From Bryobacteraceae bacterium (GTDB lineage: Bacteria > Acidobacteriota > Terriglobia > Bryobacterales > Bryobacteraceae): DNA of 64,000 nt. This document shows positions 8,632 to 16,684 of the stretch, one piece after another (the stretch's first letter is position 1; every line of letters begins with the position of its first letter). The position numbers and the translations under genes were made by a program. The stretch spans positions 241,226 to 305,225 of the forward strand of contig JARKOC010000542.1 of assembly GCA_029975915.1 (NCBI GenBank), read 5' to 3'. The notes beneath the pieces were generated by a model. It had not been told where the DNA came from and made no database searches. It worked only from the letters and a program-made list of their open reading frames with translations.

Positions 8632-8635
8632 AACG

Positions 8636-9187
8636 CTACCGCCGGGGGCGCGCTCGCCTGTTCGTGCGGCCGCCTGGCGGAACGGTTGCGGCGCTGGCCG
8701 GCGGCCCAGGCTGCTTGCGAACGATTCGTGAGGCCGGCCGGCGCATCAGGTATCGCACCCAGCGCGTTTCAGCGCCTGGCGTGTCGATTTCGTCGCGCCA
8801 AAACTCCTCAAACCGCTGCTCGAGATCGCGTCCCCTCTCCTCGCAGGCTCGCAGCGCGGCGAGCAAGGTGTCAGACGGCGCGAGTACATTCCGGAGCCGC
8901 GCGGACAAGACTGTATAGTCCTGCCGGTCGCCAAGCAGCGTCTGAATCCTGCGTACCGCCTCGATCCTTGGCTCAAGTCCCGGCCCATAGAGCGGTTGAA
9001 AGATCTCCAGGGTGTAACGGAAACGCTTCGCAGCCAGCCGGAATGCGTGCAACTCCGCGGGAGTTTCGCTCGCCGCTGCCTTTCTACCTAGCGCGAAGAA
9101 CTCGGCAACGGCCACCGGCAGTCCCAAGCGCGCATTCTCCCCTACACCCAGCAGCGCGTCCCAAGTCATCGACGTTCGCTTCTTCAT
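8636..9187 (-). CDS. CHAD-domain protein, C-terminal half of a split CHAD
   Basis: The 183-residue product contains AELHAFRLAAKRFRYTLEIF followed by a helix ending in IQTLLGDRQDYTV, the pattern of the second four-helix repeat of CHAD domains (conserved His and basic residues that bind polyphosphate). Normal CHAD domains are about 250-300 residues with two such repeats; here the first repeat is on the upstream gene. The ATG at 9187 overlaps the upstream stop as ATGA, which suggests coupled translation. The C-terminus is basic and proline-rich. The two genes may be a natural split or the result of a frameshift. Confidence 0.75.
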   Translation of the reverse strand: MKKRTSMTWDALLGVGENARLGLPVAVAEFFALGRKAAASETPAELHAFRLAAKRFRYTLEIFQPLYGPGLEPRIEAVRRIQTLLGDRQDYTVLSARLRNVLAPSDTLLAALRACEERGRDLEQRFEEFWRDEIDTPGAETRWVRYLMRRPASRIVRKQPGPPASAATVPPGGRTNRRARPRR

Positions 9188-9642
9188 TGCGCTACCCCAG
9201 TCAAGTCGCGCTCCGGGCTGAATACCGGTGGCCACGCCGATTCCGGAGCGCTTGCCCTGAGCCGGAATACCTCGCCCAACAGCTCCAGGCTTGCGCGCCT
9301 GCGCATCTCCGCCATGGACCTCAAGAGAGGTTCCTCCTCGCCGGCGCCCAGTTTTCGAAGCCGCTCCATCCCCACGTCCAGATCCCGCACCGCGCCCGCC
9401 GCCTTCAACAATGCCCTCACTTGCTTGACGATCTTGCCCGCCTTCTTTGGCAGTAGCGGTTGGAAGATTCGTACCGCCTGGGAGAACCTCCTGATCGCCA
9501 CCCTCAGATCGTGAACTTCGTCCTCGCCCGCCGACGCCGAGATCCGCTCAATCTCCTTGAGTACGCGCTCAAGCCTTGCCAGCGTTTCGCGCCTGGCGAA
9601 TTCCCTTGCGGGCAAATCCCAGTTGTCCCGCCTTGCGCTCAC
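9184..9642 (-). CDS. CHAD-domain protein, N-terminal half of a split CHAD
   Basis: This 152-residue product carries DEVHDLRVAIRRFSQAVRIF and a following helix ending GAVRDLDVGMERL, which is the first repeat of a CHAD domain, a helical polyphosphate-binding domain with conserved histidines and arginines. The frame is open to 9939, but the GTG at 9642 is preferred: it overlaps the stop of the Ppx/GppA gene as GTGA and has GGGAGG upstream. Its place directly behind a polyphosphatase-type gene fits a polyphosphate function. Confidence 0.75.
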   Translation of the reverse strand: MSARRDNWDLPAREFARRETLARLERVLKEIERISASAGEDEVHDLRVAIRRFSQAVRIFQPLLPKKAGKIVKQVRALLKAAGAVRDLDVGMERLRKLGAGEEEPLLRSMAEMRRRASLELLGEVFRLRASAPESAWPPVFSPERDLTGVAQ

Positions 9643-11171
9643 GATCCCTCCCACCGGACCACCAGCCGCCGCCCGTAGACCTGTGCGAAATCGGCGGCAA
9701 CACTCTCTGCCGCCCAGCGCTCCAACCCGGTGTCGTGCTCGGAGTACATTGTCAATGAAACCTCCTCGCCGCCGATCTCTCCTGTCACTGACTCTACTCT
9801 TTGATCCCTGCTGCGGTCCAGAGCGTCGGCCACTCTCAGTAACGGTGTTAAATGCAGCAGTACCCGGCGCTGCTCCTGCCCGAGCGCCTGAAACTCCGGG
9901 TGCCTGGCGGCGGGCATCGTCTTCCTGTGATAGCGGCACAGCAAGGCCACCAGTCTCCGCTCTTCGTTCGTGAATCCAGCCAGATCCGAATTCTGCACGA
10001 TGTACTGCGAGTGCTTGTGGTGGCTGCTGTCGCTGATCATGTGGCCCACGTCGCGCAGATACGCCGCCGCCTCCAGCAGCCTGCCCGTCTCCAGCCCGAG
10101 TCCATGCAATGGCCTCATCGCTTCGAAAAGCTCCCTACTGAAATGCGCCACCTTCCTCGCGTGGCGCAAATCGACTCCAAACCGCCGGGCGAACTGCTCC
10201 ACCAGCGCCCGGTTCTCCCGGCTGAGACGCGCCCGTTCCCGTCCCACGCCCCGCTCCGCCAGGTCGGCGATGAGACCGTCTCGCACTCCGGCGGAACAAT
10301 AGGCCAGCACCTGCAGATCAAACGTCTCCATTGCCCGTAACAAGACAGCCACGCCGGGAACGATGATCTCGGCGCGCCTGGGACCGATCCCTACCGTCTG
10401 CCGCCGTTCGGCCAGTGTCATGGCCGAAAGCCGCCCCAGGAGCCTCCGCACCTGCTGCTGCGTCACCTGCCGCCTGTCGGCTTCCGGCCGCCTGGCCCGT
10501 GGAATCCTGTTCACCGCGCACACGATCGCCGAGGCCGCTGCCGATGTTCCGATCGCCTTTTGAAATCCGCCGCGCTGGATGCGCTTGGCGGGAGCCGCCA
10601 GCTTTTCATCGATATACTCACCCAGTCTCAATAGCTCGGCCGGCGCCGGCGGATCGTTCCTCAAGAAGACCGATTGCAACCGGACCGCGCCCAGCGGCCG
10701 TGAAAACGCCACCGTCATTCGGCCTTCCACTGCTTCGATGATCTCGGCGCTTCCGCCTCCGATGTCGATCAGCAGCACCCTATCATCGCGGTGAGGCCAC
10801 CGCGCCTCGACGCCAAGGTGGATCAGCCTCGCCTCTTCCTGGCCGGAGATGACTTCCACGGGTACGCCCAGCGCCCGCGATGCCGCCTCGACGAACTCCT
10901 CCCCGTTGTTGGCATCCCGGATTGCCGCCGTGGCTACTGCACGCACAGCAATAGGTTCAGTTGGTTTCCATTCGGCCGCCATCCGCGTCAGAACCGCCGA
11001 TACCGAGTCGATCGACTCCCGGCTGACTTTCCCCGTAAGGAAGACGCTCTCGCCCAGGCGGGTCACCTGCCGCCCTTCGGCCACCGTCGTCAGCCGGCGT
11101 GCCGGATCGGTATCGGCCACCATGTACCGGATTGAATTGCTGCCAATGTCGATTGCTGCGTAACGAGGCAT
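9639..11171 (-). CDS. Ppx/GppA family exopolyphosphatase / pppGpp phosphohydrolase
   Basis: This is a 510-residue phosphatase of the ASKHA superfamily. The N-terminus has YAAIDIGSNSIRYMVAD (phosphate-1 loop), followed by QEEARLIHLGV and LLIDIGGGSAEI (phosphate-2 motif). The C-terminal third is an HD-type helical domain (LRDVGHMI, HKHSQYIV), as in longer Ppx proteins. The family hydrolyses terminal phosphates of polyphosphate and/or pppGpp; sequence alone does not separate these. The ATG at 11171 (MPRYAAIDIG) is used, as the 50-residue upstream extension is not family-like. Overlapping CHAD genes downstream favour polyphosphate. Confidence 0.88.
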   Translation of the reverse strand: MPRYAAIDIGSNSIRYMVADTDPARRLTTVAEGRQVTRLGESVFLTGKVSRESIDSVSAVLTRMAAEWKPTEPIAVRAVATAAIRDANNGEEFVEAASRALGVPVEVISGQEEARLIHLGVEARWPHRDDRVLLIDIGGGSAEIIEAVEGRMTVAFSRPLGAVRLQSVFLRNDPPAPAELLRLGEYIDEKLAAPAKRIQRGGFQKAIGTSAAASAIVCAVNRIPRARRPEADRRQVTQQQVRRLLGRLSAMTLAERRQTVGIGPRRAEIIVPGVAVLLRAMETFDLQVLAYCSAGVRDGLIADLAERGVGRERARLSRENRALVEQFARRFGVDLRHARKVAHFSRELFEAMRPLHGLGLETGRLLEAAAYLRDVGHMISDSSHHKHSQYIVQNSDLAGFTNEERRLVALLCRYHRKTMPAARHPEFQALGQEQRRVLLHLTPLLRVADALDRSRDQRVESVTGEIGGEEVSLTMYSEHDTGLERWAAESVAADFAQVYGRRLVVRWEGS

Positions 11172-11287
11172 GAGGGATTCCCGGAATCGGCGTTCGAGTA
11201 CAATGTGGAAATCCGAGAATAGCCCGGAGCCGGTGTGTCGCGCCACCCCGCGCCACCACGCAGCTTTGGGCCTGCCCTGGGGGTTCC

Positions 11288-12682
11288 ATGCGATTTGTTG
11301 CTGTCCTGATTGCCGCCGCAATCTCCGCTTCCGCTGCTGACGGCGTCATTGAGCGCGTCGATGCGCACGCTGATCGCTTCGGACGCGTTTCCCGCCAGAT
11401 CTGGGAGAATCCCGAACTCGGCTTCGGCGAGTCAAAGAGCGCCGCGCTGCTCGCAGCCGAGCTCCGAGCATCCGGTTTCCGCGTGACTGAAGGCGTTGCT
11501 GGCCTGCCCACCGCGTTCACCGCCGAATGGGGCCAAGGCAAACCCGTGATCGCCATCCTCGGCGAATACGACGCCCTGCCAGGTCTATCTCAAGCCGATT
11601 TGCCGGAGCGGTCCCCGCGTGTAGCAGGGGCCCCAGGGCACGGTTGCGGGCACAACCTCTTCGGCGCCGCCTCGGCTCTGGCCGCGGTTGCCGCCAAGGA
11701 ACAGATGCAAGCCGCTGGGATCAAAGGAACTATTCGCTTCTATGGCACGCCCGCCGAGGAGGGCGGCGGAGGAAAGATCTTCATGCTCCGCGCTGGGCTT
11801 TTCAAGGATGTCGACACCGTCTTTGCTTGGCACCCCGCCGATTTCAACGCCGCCGATAACAACTCCTGGCTGGCCAACATCTCTGCCCGCATTTCCTTCA
11901 CCGGACGGCCTGCCCATGCGGCAGCCGCCCCCGACGCTGGCCGCTCGGCGCTCGATGCCGTCGAACTCACTCTCCATGCCGTGAATCTGCTGCGGGAACA
12001 TGTCCCTCAGGAAACCCGCCTGCACTACATCATCACGAAAGGCGGCGCAGCCGCCAATATCGTTCCCGACGTGGCCGAGATCAGCCTGATCGCCCGCCAT
12101 CCTGATCTCAAGACGCTTGAGTCGATCTGGGAACGGGTGCGAAAGTGCGTGGAGGCCGGAGCGCTTGCCACCGAGACGAAGGCCGAAATCCGTGTGACGT
12201 CGAGCTATGCCAATATGGTGCCCGTCCCGTCTTTGGTCTCCCTGATCGACCGCAGTCTGAAGACTGCTGGCGGCGTTTTCTATAACGAGTCGGAGCGCGG
12301 TTTTGCCGCCCAACTGAAACAATCCTTGGAGGCGGCCAGACCGCTTGAAGAGGCATCCACGATTCTCCCGCCGAGATCAGCTCTCTTCTCAGGCTCCACC
12401 GACGTCGGCGACGTGAGTTGGAACGTCCCGACTGGCCATCTGTACGCCGCTACCTTCTTCCCTGGAGTCCCGATCCATACCTGGCAATCCACGGCCTGCG
12501 CTGGAACCAGCGCCGGCCGTAAGGGCATGGTGGTCGCCGCCAAGGCCATGGCCCTGTCGGCGATTGCGCTGATGGGTGAGCCTGATCTGCTCAATTCTGT
12601 CCAAAATGAGTATCGCCGCGCCATGCAGCCTGGCCTTTACAGGTCGCTTTTGCCTGCGGACGCCCGGCCGGCGCTGCGGTGA
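11288..12682 (+). CDS. Exported M20-family amidohydrolase (AbgB/amidohydrolase-like)
   Basis: This 464-residue metal-dependent amidohydrolase of the M20D type begins with a short signal peptide (MRFVAVLIAAAISASA). Metal-site motifs are visible: GEYDALPG, APGHGCGHNLFG and GTPAEEGGGGK, with the dimerisation domain around residues 195-310 (SFTGRPAHAAAAPDAGRSALDAV). The sequence pattern is closest to AbgB, the p-aminobenzoyl-glutamate hydrolase subunit, and to IAA-amino-acid hydrolases; the real substrate is unknown. It is divergent from the Ppx/GppA gene across 116 bases. Confidence 0.88.
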   Translation: MRFVAVLIAAAISASAADGVIERVDAHADRFGRVSRQIWENPELGFGESKSAALLAAELRASGFRVTEGVAGLPTAFTAEWGQGKPVIAILGEYDALPGLSQADLPERSPRVAGAPGHGCGHNLFGAASALAAVAAKEQMQAAGIKGTIRFYGTPAEEGGGGKIFMLRAGLFKDVDTVFAWHPADFNAADNNSWLANISARISFTGRPAHAAAAPDAGRSALDAVELTLHAVNLLREHVPQETRLHYIITKGGAAANIVPDVAEISLIARHPDLKTLESIWERVRKCVEAGALATETKAEIRVTSSYANMVPVPSLVSLIDRSLKTAGGVFYNESERGFAAQLKQSLEAARPLEEASTILPPRSALFSGSTDVGDVSWNVPTGHLYAATFFPGVPIHTWQSTACAGTSAGRKGMVVAAKAMALSAIALMGEPDLLNSVQNEYRRAMQPGLYRSLLPADARPALR

Positions 12683-12862
12683 ACGGGGCCAGCCGCGCAA
12701 TCGGATCTGAATTGCCTTTTATCCGCATTTCACTGGGATTATAGTAAGAACGGACCGGGTTGCCGGTTCATGGCTTTTCCGGCCGGGCGGTGTTCGTCTG
12801 ACTCGCCGGATGGGACGCGCGGCCGGCGGTGTTGCGATTGAACAGCTCACAGGAGGCGTTCC

Positions 12863-13999
12863 ATGCCGAACCCGCGATCTTATCTCAGAATCCCGTCGAC
12901 TAAGCTGTTTATCGGCCTTCTGGTCGCCCTCGTCCCTTTCTGCATCATCGGCCTCTACACAATTCAGAGAGCGGAAACGGCGATGGAGGCCACCATTGGC
13001 ACCCACTTCAGGACGCTCGCTGACATGGCCGCCAGCGAGGTCGCGTCTTTCATCAATGATCGAGTCGTTTCAGCCGGGGCGCTCGCCGCGAATGCGGTGA
13101 TCGTCGAGGCTGTCCAATCGGCCAACCGTGCTCAGGAGGGCCTGGGAGAAGAGAGGCTCAAGGCGCAAATCCTGGCGCGCGAAAAAGATTGGAACAGCCC
13201 TGCTTCGGATACATTCGTCCGCCAGATGCTCGGATCCCCGGCCTCCCGCCTGCTCGGCCGGTTCCGTGAGGTTGACCGCCGCTTTCTCCGAATCACACTC
13301 ACCGATTCCCACGGGTCAGTCATCGCGGCAACACACAAGACGCTCGATTACTTCCAAGGCGACGAGGATTTCTGGATCAGTATCTTCGCCAACGGACGGG
13401 GAGCCGTGCACATCACCGATGTGCTTTACGACGACGTGACCAAGTCCTACTACATCGGACTTGGTGTGCCGGTTGTGGACCCCGCAACCAACGCCTGCAT
13501 CGGAGCCCTGGACGCCTTGATTGAAGTCTCAACGGTCTTCCCGATTCTGCGGCGCCTGGAACAGGGGCCCACAATGCGCGCGCTCCTGGTCAAACCCGAT
13601 GGCACGATAATTACCGGCCCCAACATGGATCTCTCGGCCAAACTGAAATCCGAGGAGTTCTTGGCCATCAACGAGTTTCTGGCCACGGAGGCGGGCCGGA
13701 GTAAAGGGTACGCGGTTGCGCCATTGCGCAGCGGCGCGGTTTCCCTTATTGCCTTCGCCTCTCCAGGCCTCCGGTCTTCATACCCGAATCTGGATTGGAC
13801 GGTCCTGCTTGCGCAGGATGCCCGGCAGGCTTTCGCCGCCACCCGTGGAGTCCAACGCTTGATCTTGTTCTCTGTCGGCGTCGGATTGCTACTGATTACC
13901 TTCTTCGGCCTCTATCTCAGCATTTACCGTAGAAGCGAGTACGTCGACATCGTTCAACCCCCGCCTCCCGCGCGGCGCGAAACCGAGCCCCAGGGGTGA
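12863..13999 (+). CDS. Membrane-anchored Cache-type extracellular sensor without output domain
   Basis: The 378-residue protein has a transmembrane segment at about residues 13-34, a periplasmic region of about 300 residues, a second membrane segment at about 332-355 and only about 20 cytoplasmic residues. The periplasmic part resembles a double-Cache (PAS-like) sensor, with repeated DSHGSVIAAT- and KPDGTIITG-like strands and FQGDEDFWI. No HAMP, kinase, GGDEF or chemoreceptor domain follows, so it may act through a partner. A strong AGGAGG precedes the ATG, and a terminator follows the gene. Confidence 0.78.
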   Translation: MPNPRSYLRIPSTKLFIGLLVALVPFCIIGLYTIQRAETAMEATIGTHFRTLADMAASEVASFINDRVVSAGALAANAVIVEAVQSANRAQEGLGEERLKAQILAREKDWNSPASDTFVRQMLGSPASRLLGRFREVDRRFLRITLTDSHGSVIAATHKTLDYFQGDEDFWISIFANGRGAVHITDVLYDDVTKSYYIGLGVPVVDPATNACIGALDALIEVSTVFPILRRLEQGPTMRALLVKPDGTIITGPNMDLSAKLKSEEFLAINEFLATEAGRSKGYAVAPLRSGAVSLIAFASPGLRSSYPNLDWTVLLAQDARQAFAATRGVQRLILFSVGVGLLLITFFGLYLSIYRRSEYVDIVQPPPPARRETEPQG

Positions 14000-14014
14000 C
14001 CTTCCGATAGGGGA

Positions 14015-14053
14015 GCGTCGCGTGGCCGCAAGCCCGCGTCGCCGTTTTATTTA
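14015..14053 (+). terminator. Rho-independent terminator after the Cache-domain gene
   Basis: A GC-rich stem (14015-14022 with 14035-14042, one T-T mismatch, extended by inner GGC/GCC) is followed by GTTTTATTTA. It lies 16 bases after the Cache-gene stop and before the next gene. Confidence 0.65.
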
Positions 14054-14134
14054 GTTGCGGGAATATGAGATTCTTATAATAGGCGGCACACAATAGTCTT
14101 GTAATAGGCCAGCACTCCACACAGAGAGAGTGAG

Positions 14135-14518
14135 ATGAACGCGAACTTTGTCGTCCCCGAGCAGGTTGTCCGCGAGAACGGCGCCTCCCCAAGCTTCGAC
14201 CTCGGCCCTGACCGGCCCGACTCGATTCTGTTGACCTTCGGCATCACGGGAGTTATCGAGCAGCAGTCGATTGACCTGGCTTTTTACGGTTCCGCGGACG
14301 GCGAAAATTTCGATGCCAAACCCTTGGCCGCCTTCCCGCAGAAATTCTACTGCGGAACCTATCGGCTGCAATTGAATCTCGCCGCGCACCCCGATGTCCG
14401 CTATATCCGCGCCGCCTGGAAGACAAATCGCTGGGGGCGTGGCGACCAGACCCCCATGTTCAACATTTACGTCTTCGCCGAGGCCGCCAGTGGCCAGGCT
14501 GCCGCTGCCGCCGTCTGA
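14135..14518 (+). CDS. Conserved small protein of unknown function
   Basis: This 127-residue protein looks like a compact beta-rich fold: alternating hydrophobic strands, SIDLAFYGSADGENFDAKPL, and an Ala-rich C-terminus. There is no signal peptide and no recognised motif. The phrase FYGSADGENFD resembles strands of discoidin/F5-type or carbohydrate-binding beta sandwiches, which is only suggestive. It has its own intergenic region with a terminator upstream; GAGAGTGAG serves as ribosome binding site. Confidence 0.65.
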   Translation: MNANFVVPEQVVRENGASPSFDLGPDRPDSILLTFGITGVIEQQSIDLAFYGSADGENFDAKPLAAFPQKFYCGTYRLQLNLAAHPDVRYIRAAWKTNRWGRGDQTPMFNIYVFAEAASGQAAAAAV

Positions 14519-14652
14519 TACGTTTTCGCTTGCTGCCTTTTTGACCGGCATATTGCCTTTGTCATTCGTCCGACTCTCCTGGATCTTGCCTCGATGGGCG
14601 CGGCCGGTGCTGCGACACCTGCGATGATGGAAAGGACCGGAGACTGTCCAGA

Positions 14653-15063
14653 ATGATTCAACTGCTGTTTGCCGCCCTTCTCCTCGCCGCCACACCCCAG
14701 GACGACATTCGCGCCGTCCTCAGCATGCAGGAACAGGCCTGGAACCGCGCCGACATCGACGCCTTCATGACCGGCTACCTCGAGTCCGCCGAGATCACCT
14801 TCCAGGGACGCTCCGGCGTTACCCGCGGCTATGCTGCCGTAATGGAAAGATACAAAAAGACTTACGCTAGCCCAGAGAAGATGGGAAAGCTCAAGTTCAC
14901 CATCGATGAGGTTCGTTTGGTCACGTCTGATTCAGCTCTCGTCCTCGGCGGATTCGCCCTCACGAGAACGAAAGAGGCCGGAGGGGCTGCCTCCGGCCGG
15001 TTCTCGCTTGTCCTGGTCAAAACGACGCAAGGCTGGAGGATCGTCCACGATCACACGAGTTAA
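14653..15063 (+). CDS. SnoaL-like/DUF4440 (NTF2-fold) secreted protein
   Basis: The 136-residue product begins with a short signal peptide (MIQLLFAALLLAA). An NTF2-like domain follows: DDIRAVLSMQEQAWNRADIDAFM, the hydrophobic-pocket strands and the terminal GWRIVHDHTS, all typical of DUF4440/SnoaL-like proteins. These are small ligand-binding or ketosteroid-isomerase-like domains; no catalytic role can be assigned here. Its stop directly abuts the stop of the convergent alcohol dehydrogenase. Confidence 0.82.
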   Translation: MIQLLFAALLLAATPQDDIRAVLSMQEQAWNRADIDAFMTGYLESAEITFQGRSGVTRGYAAVMERYKKTYASPEKMGKLKFTIDEVRLVTSDSALVLGGFALTRTKEAGGAASGRFSLVLVKTTQGWRIVHDHTS

Positions 15064-16236
15064 TCAAGCGGCCAGGCTGCGCGTGAGAATCTCGATCACC
15101 TGCTCCGGCCCTACCTCACCCTTCTCTCCCAACTTCACAAACCCGCGCCCCTTGAGTTTCTCCGCCACCAGCGACGGGGTTGACGGCTGGATGTTCTCAT
15201 AGCGCGACAACCGGGTAGGCAGGCCCATCGCCTCGAAGAACTCCTCCGTCTTCTTGATAGCCGCCTCAATGCGCTCTTGATTCGAACCTTTAGCAATGCC
15301 CCAAACTCGATCGGCAAACTGGAGAAGCTTGGCTTGCTTCTGGGCCGACTGAACCCGGAACAAGTGCGGCATAACGACAGCCAGCGTCCGGGCATGATCG
15401 ATTTCGTACAAGGCCGTCAACTCATGTCCGATCATGTGGGTTGCCCAGTCCTGAGGAACGCCGGCTCCGATAAGCCCGTTCAAGGCCAGAGTGGCCGACC
15501 AAACGAACGTCGCCCGGTCATCGTAATTGGTTGGATTTGCAAGGGTTCTGGGCCCAACTTCGATTAGTGTCTTGAGGATCGATTCGGCGAACCGGTCCTG
15601 GATATGCGCCTCGGACGGGAACGTCATGTATTGTTCGCAGACGTGGCAGAAGGCGTCCACAACTCCGTTGGCCACCTGCCGCGGAGGCAGGCTGAACGTC
15701 GTTTCAGGGTCAAGTACGGCGAACTTTGGATAGACGTGGACGGAGCTGAAGGCCAGTTTTTCGCCTGTCTCACGGCGGCTGATGACGGCGAAAGTATTTG
15801 ATTCCGAACCAGTTGCAGGCAGCGTGAGGATCGAGCCCAGCGGTTTCGCTGATTCGATCGTGGCGCCCTTGTTGACGAAGTCCCAAGGCTCGCCCTCGAA
15901 CGGGATCGCAGCCGCGATAAACTTCGATCCATCCAGGACGGAGCCGCCGCCGACAGCCAGAATGAAATCGACCTTCTCCTTGCGGCCCAGCTCGACGGCC
16001 TTCATCAGCGTGGCGTATTCGGGATTGGGCTCGATGCCCCAGAACTCGACGATGATGCGTCCAGTAAGCGCCTGAATCGTTTGGTCGTAGACACCATTGG
16101 TCTTGATGCTGCCGCCACCGGCGGTCAGCATCACCCTCGCGCCGATAGGGATTTGATTCGCGATTGAAGCAATCTGACCCTTTCCAAACAGGATCGTTGT
16201 CGGGTTGAAGAATTCGAAATTATTCATGGTCTTCAT
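15064..16236 (-). CDS. Iron-containing (group III) alcohol dehydrogenase, YqhD/BdhA-like
   Basis: This 390-residue NAD(P)-dependent alcohol/aldehyde oxidoreductase of the iron-containing family has the N-terminal NPTTILFGKGQ, the nucleotide-binding GGGSVLDGSKF (about residues 95-105) and the metal ligands in VVDAFCHVCEQ (Asp and His) and ATHMIGHELTALYEIDHA (two His). The pattern is closest to YqhD/butanol dehydrogenases, which reduce short aldehydes with NADPH. The ATG at 16227 is an alternative start. It is divergent from the TonB receptor. Confidence 0.92.
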   Translation of the reverse strand: MKTMNNFEFFNPTTILFGKGQIASIANQIPIGARVMLTAGGGSIKTNGVYDQTIQALTGRIIVEFWGIEPNPEYATLMKAVELGRKEKVDFILAVGGGSVLDGSKFIAAAIPFEGEPWDFVNKGATIESAKPLGSILTLPATGSESNTFAVISRRETGEKLAFSSVHVYPKFAVLDPETTFSLPPRQVANGVVDAFCHVCEQYMTFPSEAHIQDRFAESILKTLIEVGPRTLANPTNYDDRATFVWSATLALNGLIGAGVPQDWATHMIGHELTALYEIDHARTLAVVMPHLFRVQSAQKQAKLLQFADRVWGIAKGSNQERIEAAIKKTEEFFEAMGLPTRLSRYENIQPSTPSLVAEKLKGRGFVKLGEKGEVGPEQVIEILTRSLAA

Positions 16237-16684
16237 CCTTAATTCTACTCGTGGATCGAGCCCGCTGATTGCCCGGCCGCAGGTTCATCCGGTCAGGCGA
16301 GTTCGTTTGGCTCCGAAGCCTGAATTGCCCATCAGGGGAAGCACGAGCAGGCATGGCCAGAAGCCGGCAGCAACCGCACTGCGGCGGTTCCGCTGGACGC
16401 GACGTGGCCATGTAAACACAAGTAACTGGCCAATGGATACCTTGACATTAGGGGCTTGTAACCGCATTAAGGATCTGTTACCGTTGATCTCAGCGAAAGG
16501 GGTTTTGGCCGGACTCATGGCCGCCAGAGACTTCGCACGGCACAGCGGTTCACAGGTTCGATGGCGCCAGCAGCGATTGCAGGCGCAAGGATCAGAGCAA
16601 CCACTCGGGCCGTCCGAAAGGCTCAGGAAACCCCAAGGGCAGCATGGGATTACGATGTGTACATCTATTGGAAGAGGTAAGTCT
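16237..16684. other. Intergenic region upstream of the TonB-dependent receptor
   Basis: The 448 bases between the divergent alcohol dehydrogenase and the TonB receptor contain no supported gene, although a reading frame is open into the receptor. I see one promoter-like motif (separate entry) and GGAAGAGG before the receptor ATG. No known riboswitch was recognised. Confidence 0.5.
16442..16470 (+). promoter_or_regulatory. Possible sigma-70 promoter for the TonB-dependent receptor
   Basis: A consensus -35 hexamer TTGACA (16442-16447) is followed after 17 bases by CATTAA (16465-16470), which matches the -10 consensus at only three positions. It would give a leader of about 210 bases. Confidence 0.28.

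Noticed and set aside
16205..16684. N-terminal extension of the TonB receptor by 160 residues
   Set aside because: The extension is arginine/proline-rich without family similarity and would bury the signal peptide; the ATG at 16685 has a proper ribosome binding site.
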